Shown piece after piece: positions 1-5,126 of a stretch of DNA of 11,982 nt (position 1 is the stretch's first letter; the number at the start of each line of letters is the position of its first letter). Under the pieces are notes generated by a model. The model was not told the origin of the DNA. It ran no database searches and saw only the letters and a program-made list of their open reading frames with translations. The DNA is from CAYTYZ01 sp964442385 (GTDB taxonomy: Bacteria; Patescibacteriota; Microgenomatia; UBA12405), in the NCBI GenBank assembly GCA_964442385.1, contig CAYTYZ010000023.1:1-11982 (forward strand). Direction: 5' to 3'. The position numbers and the translations under genes are program-made.

Positions 1-650
1 AATTGGTTAAGAGGGATGAAGTGGTAATTAATGAACATATGACTAGTCCACCGCCAAGGTATGGGGATGCTTCGCTGGTTTCTAGCCTGGAAAAGCAGGG
101 AATAGGTAGACCTAGTACCTATGCCCCGATTATTTCTACAATTCAAGCTCGACTCTATGTCGAGAAACAGGAGGGTAGATTTCACCCCACAGCTTTGGGG
201 GAAGCTGTAAACACATTTTTAGTAAAAAACTTTGAAACTATTGTGTCGTTACCATTTACAGCTGAGATGGAAGAGGGACTGGATAAAGTTGCTGAAGGCA
301 AGGCTAAATGGCGTGATATGATGGCCGAGTTTTGGCGTAGCTTTAAGCCTGGAGTAGATAAGGTAACAGTTGAGGGTGATAGAGTAAAAATTGAAGTGGA
401 AAAAACTGGAATAAAATGTGACAAGTGTGGTGAGGGAGAACTGGTAGTACGCTCGGGTAGATTTGGTAAGTTTTTGGCATGTAGCAGATTTCCTGAGTGT
501 AAAAATACTCAACAGATCAAGAATATTGCTGATTTTAAGTGTCCAACGTGTGGAAAGGACGTACTAATCAAAAAGACAAAAAAGGGGCGAAAGTTCTTTG
601 GATGCTCGGACTATCCTACTTGTAAATGGGCAGGGTGGAAAAAGCCCTAA
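1..650 (+). CDS. topA: DNA topoisomerase I, C-terminal part (5' end outside window)
   Basis: Type IA topoisomerase, which relaxes negatively supercoiled DNA by single-strand passage in the cytoplasm. Only the last ~215 residues are in the window; the frame is open to the left edge, so the TTG at position 3 is internal and not a start. The family motif PPPRYGDASLVSSLEKQGIG followed by RPSTYAPII is present (this part of the core helps form the DNA gate), then a region ending FTAEMEEGLDKVAEGK. Two C-terminal zinc ribbons follow: the first has CDKCG and later CSRFPEC, the second has CPTCG and later CSDYPTC. Such Topo_C_ZnRpt modules bind single-stranded DNA. The catalytic Tyr lies upstream, outside the window. 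The gene ends with TAA and converges on the minus-strand gene at 712-978. Identification is secure. Confidence 0.96.
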   Translation, partial: LVKRDEVVINEHMTSPPPRYGDASLVSSLEKQGIGRPSTYAPIISTIQARLYVEKQEGRFHPTALGEAVNTFLVKNFETIVSLPFTAEMEEGLDKVAEGKAKWRDMMAEFWRSFKPGVDKVTVEGDRVKIEVEKTGIKCDKCGEGELVVRSGRFGKFLACSRFPECKNTQQIKNIADFKCPTCGKDVLIKKTKKGRKFFGCSDYPTCKWAGWKKP

Positions 651-674
651 GTAAGGCTATAGATTAATAGTCTT

Positions 675-700
675 CAAGATCTATTTGAGGATAAATCTTG
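675..700. terminator. weak hairpin between convergent genes
   Basis: The 61-bp gap between the topA stop and the stop of the convergent minus-strand gene holds CAAGAT (675-680) facing ATCTTG (695-700), with a further TAT/ATA pairing inside. There is no T-run directly after it on either strand. It could be a weak bidirectional terminator or a chance inverted repeat. Confidence 0.25.
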
Positions 701-711
701 GTTTGTAGGAT

Positions 712-978
712 CTAGTCGGTGTTTGTTTTTGCTATTCTTACATCAACAGTAGTATCTCCTTCGCGATCAAAAACCACTACTGTAACCATGGTTCGAACTG
801 GTGGAAGAAGAGTACGACAGGCATCAACTTGTGCACGTCTAGTTTCCGAGGTTGAGTGGGGACAGCCAGTAATACAATGAAAATCGCCTTTTTCAAAACA
901 AGCACGCTGTGGCTTGACTTTGTCGGGATTAGAATTAGGGCGGACTGGAACCTTTAATTTACCTTTTTTTTCTGGCAT
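712..978 (-). CDS. hypothetical small cysteine-containing protein (88 aa)
   Basis: I do not recognise this 88-residue protein. The N-terminus is very basic (PEKKGKLKVPV). The middle has C27, H34, C35, C39, H41 and C54, an arrangement that could bind a metal or act in redox chemistry. The C-terminal third (MVTVVVFDREGDTTVDVRIA) reads like two beta strands. No signal peptide or membrane segment is seen. The ATG at 978-976 is the only good start and lacks a Shine-Dalgarno sequence. A near-consensus promoter lies just upstream (1005-1032), which supports a real, independently transcribed gene although it follows the ATPase gene on the same strand. Stop is TAG. Confidence 0.6.
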   Translation of the reverse strand: MPEKKGKLKVPVRPNSNPDKVKPQRACFEKGDFHCITGCPHSTSETRRAQVDACRTLLPPVRTMVTVVVFDREGDTTVDVRIAKTNTD

Positions 979-1004
979 AAGTAAGAAATTTGTTAATAAG
1001 CCTA

Positions 1005-1032
1005 TTTATATAGCAACGGTGTGTATTGTCAA
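1005..1032 (-). promoter_or_regulatory. sigma70-type promoter for the 88-aa gene
   Basis: On the minus strand TTGACA (1032-1027) is followed after 16 nt by TATAAA (1010-1005), matching the consensus 6/6 and 5/6. The predicted transcription start is near 998, leaving about 20 nt before the ATG at 978. The -35 box starts only 15 bp beyond the stop codon of the upstream ATPase gene, so the small gene need not be co-transcribed with it. Confidence 0.7.
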
Positions 1033-1046
1033 GAACCTGTGGGGCA

Positions 1047-3284
1047 TTAATTTTTGGTTGAGGGAGTTGGTTTTGTAGAAGGTGGGGGTGTAGAAGTAGG
1101 TTTTGGAGTTATGATAGGGTCAAAGTCAGAGTTACGTTTGCCCCAGCGTTCTTGGGAGACCCTGATCACTTTATCTTGACCTTGATTTTTGCAGGTAAGT
1201 GGGGCTAGGGCAGTGGCGTAAAAAGGTTCTTGGGTTTGGGTATCTATAGAAATTTTACCCAAGATCTGGTATTTTCCAATTTTTACCAAATCTTCTGGTG
1301 GGAAAAGTTTGCCAAACTCACGAGTTAGGATAGCCGCGTCGTTGCTGCCTACTACATAGCAAAGTAAGGTGCCTACATTACCCAAAATAGCATCTTGAAT
1401 AGTAATATCAAGTTGGGACATGTATTGGTTGGCCATAATTAGATTGAGTCGAAATTTGCGGGCTTCGGAAAGAATTTTGATAAAGGCTTCGGTGGCAAAA
1501 TTTTGAAACTCGTCGACATAAAGGTAGAAATCTTTTCTTTGTTCTTCGTCAACATGAACCCGGTTCATAGCGCAAAGTTGGATTTGAGAGATAAGCATGG
1601 CTCCAAGAAGAGAACTGTTGTCTTCGCCGAGCTTGCCTGTCGATAGATCGGCAATTAGGATCTTTCCCGAGTCCATTATTTCCTGAATTAAGACTTTACT
1701 TTTTGGCTGGGATACCGTGTTTCTTATTCTTGTTGCGGACAAAAATTGCGCAACTTTATTAAGGATAGGGGAGATGGCTTCCATCCTTAGTTTGTCGTCC
1801 ATTTTTTCAAATTCGTATTTCCAGAAATTCAAAAGAGTCTGGTTTTGTAGCAGAGGCAGGACTTTTTCCCGATAGTTTTTGTTGGTAATCATGTCGATAA
1901 TATTGCCCAGATGGGTGTTGGGTAAATAGACTAAGGTTAAGACTGTGCTACGTAGGATGTGCTCAAGACGAGGACCCCAAGAATTGCCGTAAAGCTTTTT
2001 AAAGATGGAGACCACTCCAGAAGCAACTAATTCCCGCTGAGATTCGTCGTGGACCTCTAGGACATTTAAAGGGTAGATAAAATCTGGATCTGAGGGGTTG
2101 AAATAGCAGACATCATTGACCCGAGAGCTGGGGATATAGTCAAGAATGGTTTTGGATAGGTCACCGTGGGGGTCGACAACGGCCACGCCTTTGCCCTTTC
2201 GAATGTCATCTATGGCCATATTGGCAATTAGGGTAGTTTTTCCGGTACCAGATTTACCAATGATATAAGTATGGCGGCGTCTATCAGGTCCATCTTTGAT
2301 ACCAAAAATAGTTTCTTTGTTACGAAACTCGGTTTTGGCAAAAAAGGTAATTTTTTGACGTTCTTCTTCGGTTAGATTATCAGAAATAGGCAGATTTTCT
2401 GGTGGATCAGCATATAGAGTTTTGCCCCAAGCAATATTGGGAAGGGTAGTTAAAACTGTAGGAAGGTGCCACAAAAGTGATAGTTCTTCGGTATTTAATA
2501 TTTGTTTAGAAAGACGTCGACGAATTTGTCGATTTAAAATAGAGGAAGTTAGGGTGTGGTGGGTAACAAAATTGGTGGGTTTGGCCACTATATAGTTGCC
2601 CTTGGGATTAGAGTAAACGCCAAAAGAGGTGGTAACAGTTTCCAGTAGTTCTCTGTTGTTGGTTATAGCATTTATTTGGGCTACAATTCCAGGAAAACTT
2701 ATTTTTTGTTCAAAAACTAACTTATCGGGATGGGGAGCATATTGCGATTTGCTGGCATCTACTAAAACACCGTGTTGGATGGTTTGAATTAGACTAGATT
2801 GCCATTTTTTGTTGGTGGGGGAAAGAAGAATTTGGTAAATGAACAGATTGGAGTTACTATTAGACCGGGAAAGAGGGGCTAAAACTGAGGTTAGGGGGTC
2901 AACTAGTTGGTATTCTTTGGCGCTTTTTAGTGGGTAGCTATAAGACCTTCCTAGGGACAGTTGGGTAGTATAAAAAGGGTCAACAAGTTGGGACAGGTAG
3001 TCTTTTTTCGGAGTGGCTAGTAGGGCGGTTGGGTATTGGCCCAGAAGTTGTGACTTAATATACTCTGAAGTAGCCTTTGGAGTTACTATGTAAAACTTGA
3101 TTTGGCCGTCAGATAGGACAATTTCAAGCGATACTAATAGGTCATGACGAAACAAAAGCTTGGAAAGAAAAGGGGAGCGGATACTTTGGGAAATGGTAGA
3201 CAAAAAAGAAGCGGCGTTTTCGATAGTATATTCGTTTTGAGCCGGTAGGCGGATCTCGTAAACCACTAGCTTGGAGTCGGGCAT
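1047..3284 (-). CDS. TraG/HerA-like P-loop ATPase (type IV secretion DNA-binding domain protein)
   Basis: A 745-residue ATPase of the VirD4/TraG/HerA-FtsK superfamily, of the type annotated in CPR genomes as type IV secretory DNA-binding domain protein. The Walker A motif GKSGTGKTT is at ~343-351, the strand VAVVDPHGDL at ~367-376, and Walker B FYLYVDEFQNF at ~586-596 with Asp591/Glu592. A sensor-like ANQYMSQL segment follows at ~618-625. The first ~300 residues carry no motif I know; the last ~25 are Pro/Thr/Ser-rich and look like a disordered tail. No transmembrane helix is evident, unlike classical VirD4 coupling proteins. No relaxase, VirB4, pilin or other secretion gene is nearby. It may be a DNA- or protein-pumping motor, a pilus-linked ATPase or a HerA-like repair translocase; the family is sure, the role is not. 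The start at ATG 3284 is supported by an extended -10 box 5 nt upstream. Confidence 0.85.
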   Translation of the reverse strand: MPDSKLVVYEIRLPAQNEYTIENAASFLSTISQSIRSPFLSKLLFRHDLLVSLEIVLSDGQIKFYIVTPKATSEYIKSQLLGQYPTALLATPKKDYLSQLVDPFYTTQLSLGRSYSYPLKSAKEYQLVDPLTSVLAPLSRSNSNSNLFIYQILLSPTNKKWQSSLIQTIQHGVLVDASKSQYAPHPDKLVFEQKISFPGIVAQINAITNNRELLETVTTSFGVYSNPKGNYIVAKPTNFVTHHTLTSSILNRQIRRRLSKQILNTEELSLLWHLPTVLTTLPNIAWGKTLYADPPENLPISDNLTEEERQKITFFAKTEFRNKETIFGIKDGPDRRRHTYIIGKSGTGKTTLIANMAIDDIRKGKGVAVVDPHGDLSKTILDYIPSSRVNDVCYFNPSDPDFIYPLNVLEVHDESQRELVASGVVSIFKKLYGNSWGPRLEHILRSTVLTLVYLPNTHLGNIIDMITNKNYREKVLPLLQNQTLLNFWKYEFEKMDDKLRMEAISPILNKVAQFLSATRIRNTVSQPKSKVLIQEIMDSGKILIADLSTGKLGEDNSSLLGAMLISQIQLCAMNRVHVDEEQRKDFYLYVDEFQNFATEAFIKILSEARKFRLNLIMANQYMSQLDITIQDAILGNVGTLLCYVVGSNDAAILTREFGKLFPPEDLVKIGKYQILGKISIDTQTQEPFYATALAPLTCKNQGQDKVIRVSQERWGKRNSDFDPIITPKPTSTPPPSTKPTPSTKN

Positions 3285-3289
3285 AGATT

Positions 3290-3298
3290 ATTGTAGCA
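3290..3298 (-). promoter_or_regulatory. extended -10 promoter of the ATPase gene (leaderless)
   Basis: On the minus strand TGC followed by TACAAT (-10 at 3295-3290) forms an extended -10 element with no clear -35. Only 5 nt separate it from the ATG at 3284, so transcription would begin at or next to the start codon. Confidence 0.5.
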
Positions 3299-3323
3299 TC
3301 AACCGTGGCTAAAACTGAGCTGG

Positions 3324-3352
3324 TTGAATTAGGTAGAAGATAGTGATATGAA
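3324..3352 (+). promoter_or_regulatory. promoter of the 165-aa gene (leaderless)
   Basis: TTGAAT (3324-3329), a 17-nt spacer and TATGAA (3347-3352) preceded by TGA as an extended -10. The ATG at 3359 begins 6 nt after the -10 box, predicting a leaderless transcript. It lies divergent to the ATPase promoter in a 74-bp intergenic region. Confidence 0.5.
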
Positions 3353-3358
3353 TATTAA

Positions 3359-3856
3359 ATGGCAGGAAAAAGAATAGATGGATACGTAAGCCCATTAGCC
3401 GAGAAGGGCAGTAAGGAGGCAAAGACATGGAGGAAAATGAAAAGGGTTGAAAAACAGGCCACGGTGGATCTTTTTGCTTCAAGCAAGGGTCAGGGCATGC
3501 GAGTGGAAGACCTGGGCAAGGGTTTGACAGGCGGAGCGGCAGATAGGGAAGGTATTATGAGAAGACTTGCCCCAGATGCGCCAAAAAAAGATACTAGAGA
3601 CGTGCGAATTGCAAAAATAATAGCCGAAGAACAGGTAAATTTTGGAATAGATACTAGTTTACCAATGGCATTTATCGAAGGTAGAAAGATTGCGGGAGTA
3701 AACAAAAAGATGCCAAAAGGAGCCAAGGCTGGCTTTAAGGGCAAGGAACCTTGGAATAAAAAGCCACAATTTTCAGGAACGCTTTTTGATGCTTTTGTAA
3801 TAGAAGGAGGCAAGATAACTTATTTCCGATCTGACGAGGAAATGCCAGGATTTTAA
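3359..3856 (+). CDS. hypothetical basic protein (165 aa)
   Basis: I do not recognise this protein. It is basic and hydrophilic, with no signal peptide, membrane helix or cysteine. The N-terminal half is charged and Gly-rich (residues ~1-75). The middle holds RIAKIIAEEQVNFGIDTSLPMAFIEGRKI (about residues 84-111), then a Lys/Gly/Pro-rich stretch (KKMPKGAKAGFKGKEPWNKK), and the end has a beta-like segment (TLFDAFVIEGGKITYF). The overall impression is of a soluble, perhaps nucleic-acid-binding protein, which is inference only. The start at ATG 3359 is favoured by a promoter ending 6 nt upstream; there is no Shine-Dalgarno site. It is transcribed divergently from the ATPase gene and followed by 230 bp of non-coding DNA and then the foreign island. 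Confidence 0.7.
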   Translation: MAGKRIDGYVSPLAEKGSKEAKTWRKMKRVEKQATVDLFASSKGQGMRVEDLGKGLTGGAADREGIMRRLAPDAPKKDTRDVRIAKIIAEEQVNFGIDTSLPMAFIEGRKIAGVNKKMPKGAKAGFKGKEPWNKKPQFSGTLFDAFVIEGGKITYFRSDEEMPGF

Positions 3857-4085
3857 ATATCCCCCTTGCATATGCATTAAATGAGTAGTATAAAAGTAAG
3901 GTAAACACTAGTTGTTTACCCAACTAAAGCAATTGCGCCTTAGTTAGAGTTTCAACCGGTTGTCCTTTGACAATCTGGAGAAAACAAATTTTCTTTTAAC
4001 TTTTTAGGGCCTAATGAGTGTCTAGTGGGCATTGATTAAGCTCTAAAAAACAAAAGGAGAATTTAGACTAAACAACAAAAAAATC
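3857..4085. other. intergenic stretch with two small hairpins and a weak promoter-like site
   Basis: I see no gene here. GGTAAAC (3900-3906) pairs with GTTTACC (3914-3920) across a 7-nt loop, and AACTAA (3922-3927) faces TTAGTT (3940-3945). Neither is followed directly by a T-run, so termination of the upstream gene is possible but unproven. TTGACA occurs at 3967-3972, but the hexamer 17 nt later (3990-3995) is TTTCTT, a poor -10. An AAAAGGAG Shine-Dalgarno-like sequence at 4052-4059 has no ATG, GTG or TTG at the expected distance. Confidence 0.4.
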
Positions 4086-4205
4086 ATTAACAAATCCAAA
4101 TCACGTAGGCCGCCATTGGCGGTCAAAACCATCAATGGACAAGTAAAAAGGAACGTAAGACCATGTCCCGTATGCAACATGCGAAAATCCGTGCCAAAAT
4201 CATAG
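4086..4205 (+). CDS. possible tiny ORF 1 of the foreign island (CxxC, no canonical start)
   Basis: An open frame (4047-4205, ends TAG) reads RRPPLAVKTINGQVKRNVRP then CPVCNMRKS: basic with one CxxC pair, the kind of sequence seen in small zinc-binding peptides. No ATG, GTG or TTG lies at a sensible distance from the AAAAGGAG at 4052-4059. ATT at 4086 would give 39 residues; TTG 4116 would give a shorter product. It overlaps tiny ORF 2 by 43 nt in another frame. It may be a decayed gene, an ATT-started gene or chance. The Pro/Arg content fits the other island proteins. Confidence 0.22.
   Translation: MNKSKSRRPPLAVKTINGQVKRNVRPCPVCNMRKSVPKS
4109..4123. repeat. CCGCC-ATT-GGCGG palindrome, left side of island
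   Basis: CCGCC (4110-4114) and GGCGG (4118-4122) form a 5-bp GC stem with a 3-nt loop, extended by a G-T pair. A close relative (CCGCCG/CGGCGG) lies at 4797-4815, just after the last tiny ORF. The two bracket the ORF cluster. Confidence 0.4.
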
Positions 4206-4336
4206 CTCGCAAAGGCCCAATCGATTATTCGTCGCCAAAAGTTCTTGTCTACGAGCGGTTGGCTGAGAAGATCAGTGCCACAGTGGCCAAGAAACAGGGT
4301 CGCCAGGCCAAAGAGGCGAATCGCCAGGTCGGCTGA
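4163..4336 (+). CDS. tiny ORF 2 of the foreign island (57 aa, basic, helical)
   Basis: Not recognised. The 57-residue product (MSRMQHAKIRAKIIARKG at the start, VLVYERLAEKISATVAKKQG in the middle) is strongly basic and looks mainly alpha-helical; it could be a small DNA- or RNA-binding protein (inference). An AAAAAGGA sequence (4145-4152) sits 10 nt before the ATG, a plausible Shine-Dalgarno site. All six arginine codons are CGN, unlike the AGA/AGG-rich host genes. It ends with TGA, and GAGG within the stop region leads to ORF 3 only 9 nt downstream, suggesting an operon with translational coupling. Confidence 0.45.
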   Translation: MSRMQHAKIRAKIIARKGPIDYSSPKVLVYERLAEKISATVAKKQGRQAKEANRQVG

Positions 4337-4345
4337 GGTGTAATC

Positions 4346-4594
4346 ATGGCTTTGAAACCGCAAAAACCACCGGTTGATCCGGCAAGCATTCGTGCTCGTG
4401 ACGAGGGGATTCACTTTGTTCAAAAAGGGACGAGATCTGCTCGTCCGACATCTGTTGCCCATCAGGCATCCACACATGGTGGAGAATGGGTTGACCGTGG
4501 TCTTACAGGTGTTGACCCGGCCGAGCTTGAGTTTGATGACGTTAAGGGCCATTTGCTGACTAGCGGTGGCCATCCTTGCATCGACTGTTTGTAG
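4346..4594 (+). CDS. tiny ORF 3 of the foreign island (82 aa, C-terminal CxxC)
   Basis: Not recognised. The protein begins MALKPQKPPVDPASIRARDE, has a Ser/His/Gly-rich middle, an acidic segment (DPAELEFDDVKGHLL) and ends HPCIDCL, with a CxxC pair two residues from the C-terminus. No signal peptide or membrane segment is seen. GAGGTG (4335-4340) precedes the ATG by 5 nt and overlaps the ORF 2 stop. Four of five Arg codons are CGN. Stop is TAG, followed after 9 nt by ORF 4. The tight spacing and codon use shared with its neighbours argue for a real gene. Confidence 0.5.
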   Translation: MALKPQKPPVDPASIRARDEGIHFVQKGTRSARPTSVAHQASTHGGEWVDRGLTGVDPAELEFDDVKGHLLTSGGHPCIDCL

Positions 4595-4603
4595 GGGGCG
4601 ATT

Positions 4604-4786
4604 ATGGCAGGACCACGAACTTCGCTGCCTCGGCATCCGCGGCCAAGTGCTGGACCGGTGCCTGTGAAAAAGGCGTACGGCAACTGCCAGACGCACGATC
4701 GCAAGCTTGGACCGCGACGCAAACAGAAGGCGAGCGTCAAGATGGCGTGTGCCCTTCCCCAGCAAACGCAAAGTGGGGAGGGGTGA
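4604..4786 (+). CDS. tiny ORF 4 of the foreign island (60 aa, Pro/Arg/Lys-rich)
   Basis: Not recognised. A 60-residue, very basic, Pro-rich protein: MAGPRTSLPRHPRPSAGPVP, then KKAYGNCQTHDRK and GPRRKQKASVKMAC; cysteines at 28 and 49. It is probably disordered and nucleic-acid-binding or structural (inference). GGGGG (4595-4599) lies 4 nt before the ATG, directly after the ORF 3 stop. All six Arg codons are CGN. The last codons form the 3' arm of a 9-bp GC-rich hairpin (4752-4783), so the gene end and the start of the hairpin array overlap. Another frame (4576-4953) spans the same DNA but runs into the hairpins and is less credible. Confidence 0.45.
   Translation: MAGPRTSLPRHPRPSAGPVPVKKAYGNCQTHDRKLGPRRKQKASVKMACALPQQTQSGEG
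4752..4783 (+). other. hairpin 1 of array, at the end of ORF 4
   Basis: CCCTTCCCC (4752-4760) pairs with GGGGAGGGG (4775-4783): nine base pairs including one T-G wobble, with a 14-nt loop. The ORF 4 stop codon follows immediately. It is a strong RNA hairpin without a T-run. Confidence 0.6.
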
Positions 4787-4796
4787 GATTAGCTAT

Positions 4797-4815
4797 TATC
4801 CGCCGTCGGCGGATA
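4797..4815. repeat. CCGCCG/CGGCGG palindrome, right side of ORF cluster
   Basis: TATCCGCCG (4797-4805) and CGGCGGATA (4807-4815) are perfect inverted arms around one central base. A matching but shorter CCGCC/GGCGG palindrome is at 4109-4123. This might be a protein-binding or element-end palindrome rather than an RNA hairpin. Confidence 0.5.
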
Positions 4816-4823
4816 TCCTCTAG

Positions 4824-4911
4824 TGCCCTGTCCGGCAGCCTCTGGCTAGCCTGGAAACGCGCGCTGCAGGGCAAAGATATGGACAAAAGTACAGGCGCAC
4901 TCCTTTTGTCC
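4824..4911 (+). ncRNA. possible structured RNA: two-hairpin core
   Basis: TGCCCTG (4824-4830) pairs with CAGGGCA (4867-4873), a 7-bp perfect helix. Within it TCCGGC (4831-4836) can pair with GCCTGGA (about 4849-4855) with one bulged T, giving a branched fold. Immediately after, GGACAAAAG (4881-4889) pairs perfectly over 9 bp with CTTTTGTCC (4903-4911) around a 13-nt loop. With the hairpins on either side, this suggests a folded non-coding RNA or a structured 3' region of the tiny-ORF transcript. I do not match it to RNase P RNA, tmRNA, SRP RNA or a known riboswitch. Confidence 0.4.
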
Positions 4912-4978
4912 CAAATGAACTTTGTATTTCATCCCATGACGTATGGAATATGAAGGAGTAGAGTCACACACTGATATA

Positions 4979-5018
4979 GTGGTCTGTGATATTCGGTGCG
5001 CCGGATATCACAGACTGC
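4979..5018 (+). other. long hairpin with UGCG tetraloop
   Basis: GTCTGTGATATTCGG (4982-4996) pairs with CCGGATATCACAGAC (5001-5015) with only one T-G wobble; three more pairs extend it to about 18 bp (4979-5018). The loop TGCG fits the stable UNCG class. A T-run occurs only about 20 nt later (around 5040), so this is not a standard intrinsic terminator, though it may end the island transcript or act as a cruciform or integration site. It is the strongest inverted repeat in the window. Confidence 0.65.
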
Positions 5019-5091
5019 GGTAGGGTTGTAAGCCTTGTGTTTTTCTCCAGATTGTCGATATATTTTTAAATTTCTTAATTTTTGTTATAGG
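5019..5091. other. AT-rich gap, nothing further recognised
   Basis: Between the long hairpin and the next promoter the composition returns to the host's AT-rich style. I see a short T-run near 5038-5044 but no gene or other site. Confidence 0.4.
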
Positions 5092-5120
5092 TTGACAGGT
5101 GTGTATCTGTGGTGTATATT
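5092..5120 (+). promoter_or_regulatory. near-consensus promoter of the RlpA-like gene (leaderless)
   Basis: TTGACA (5092-5097, perfect), a 17-nt spacer and TATATT (5115-5120). The ATG at 5127 begins 6 nt after the -10, where transcription should start, so the mRNA would be leaderless. This also rules out the GTG at 5109, which lies inside the promoter. Confidence 0.8.
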
Positions 5121-5126
5121 TCGGCC

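Noticed and set aside
790..798. GGTTCGAAC, resembling a tRNA T-loop
   Set aside because: There is no acceptor, D or anticodon arm around it on either strand, and it lies inside a coding frame with a good promoter.
4043..4771. Minus-strand open frame of 242 codons antisense to the tiny ORFs
   Set aside because: Its product is an odd mix of Arg, Cys, His, Ser and Phe with no domain, it spans several sense ORFs and their spacers, and it has no ribosome-binding site. The sense ORFs have matching short spacers and Shine-Dalgarno-like sites. It is probably a by-product of GC-rich composition.
4824..4873. Seven-base-pair outer helix resembling a tRNA acceptor stem
   Set aside because: Only 50 nt are enclosed, with no T-loop or anticodon arm; it fits a simple branched hairpin better.
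4576..4953. Plus-strand open frame of 125 codons overlapping ORF 4 and the hairpins
   Set aside because: It starts within ORF 3, overlaps ORF 4 completely in another frame and then runs through the hairpin array. The composition looks like out-of-frame translation.
3985..5092. Similar AT-rich strings (AAATTTTCTTTTAAC near 3986 and AAATTTCTTAATTTTTG near 5068) as possible direct repeats flanking the island
   Set aside because: The similarity is imperfect and of low complexity; chance is likely in AT-rich intergenic DNA, so I do not call a target-site duplication.
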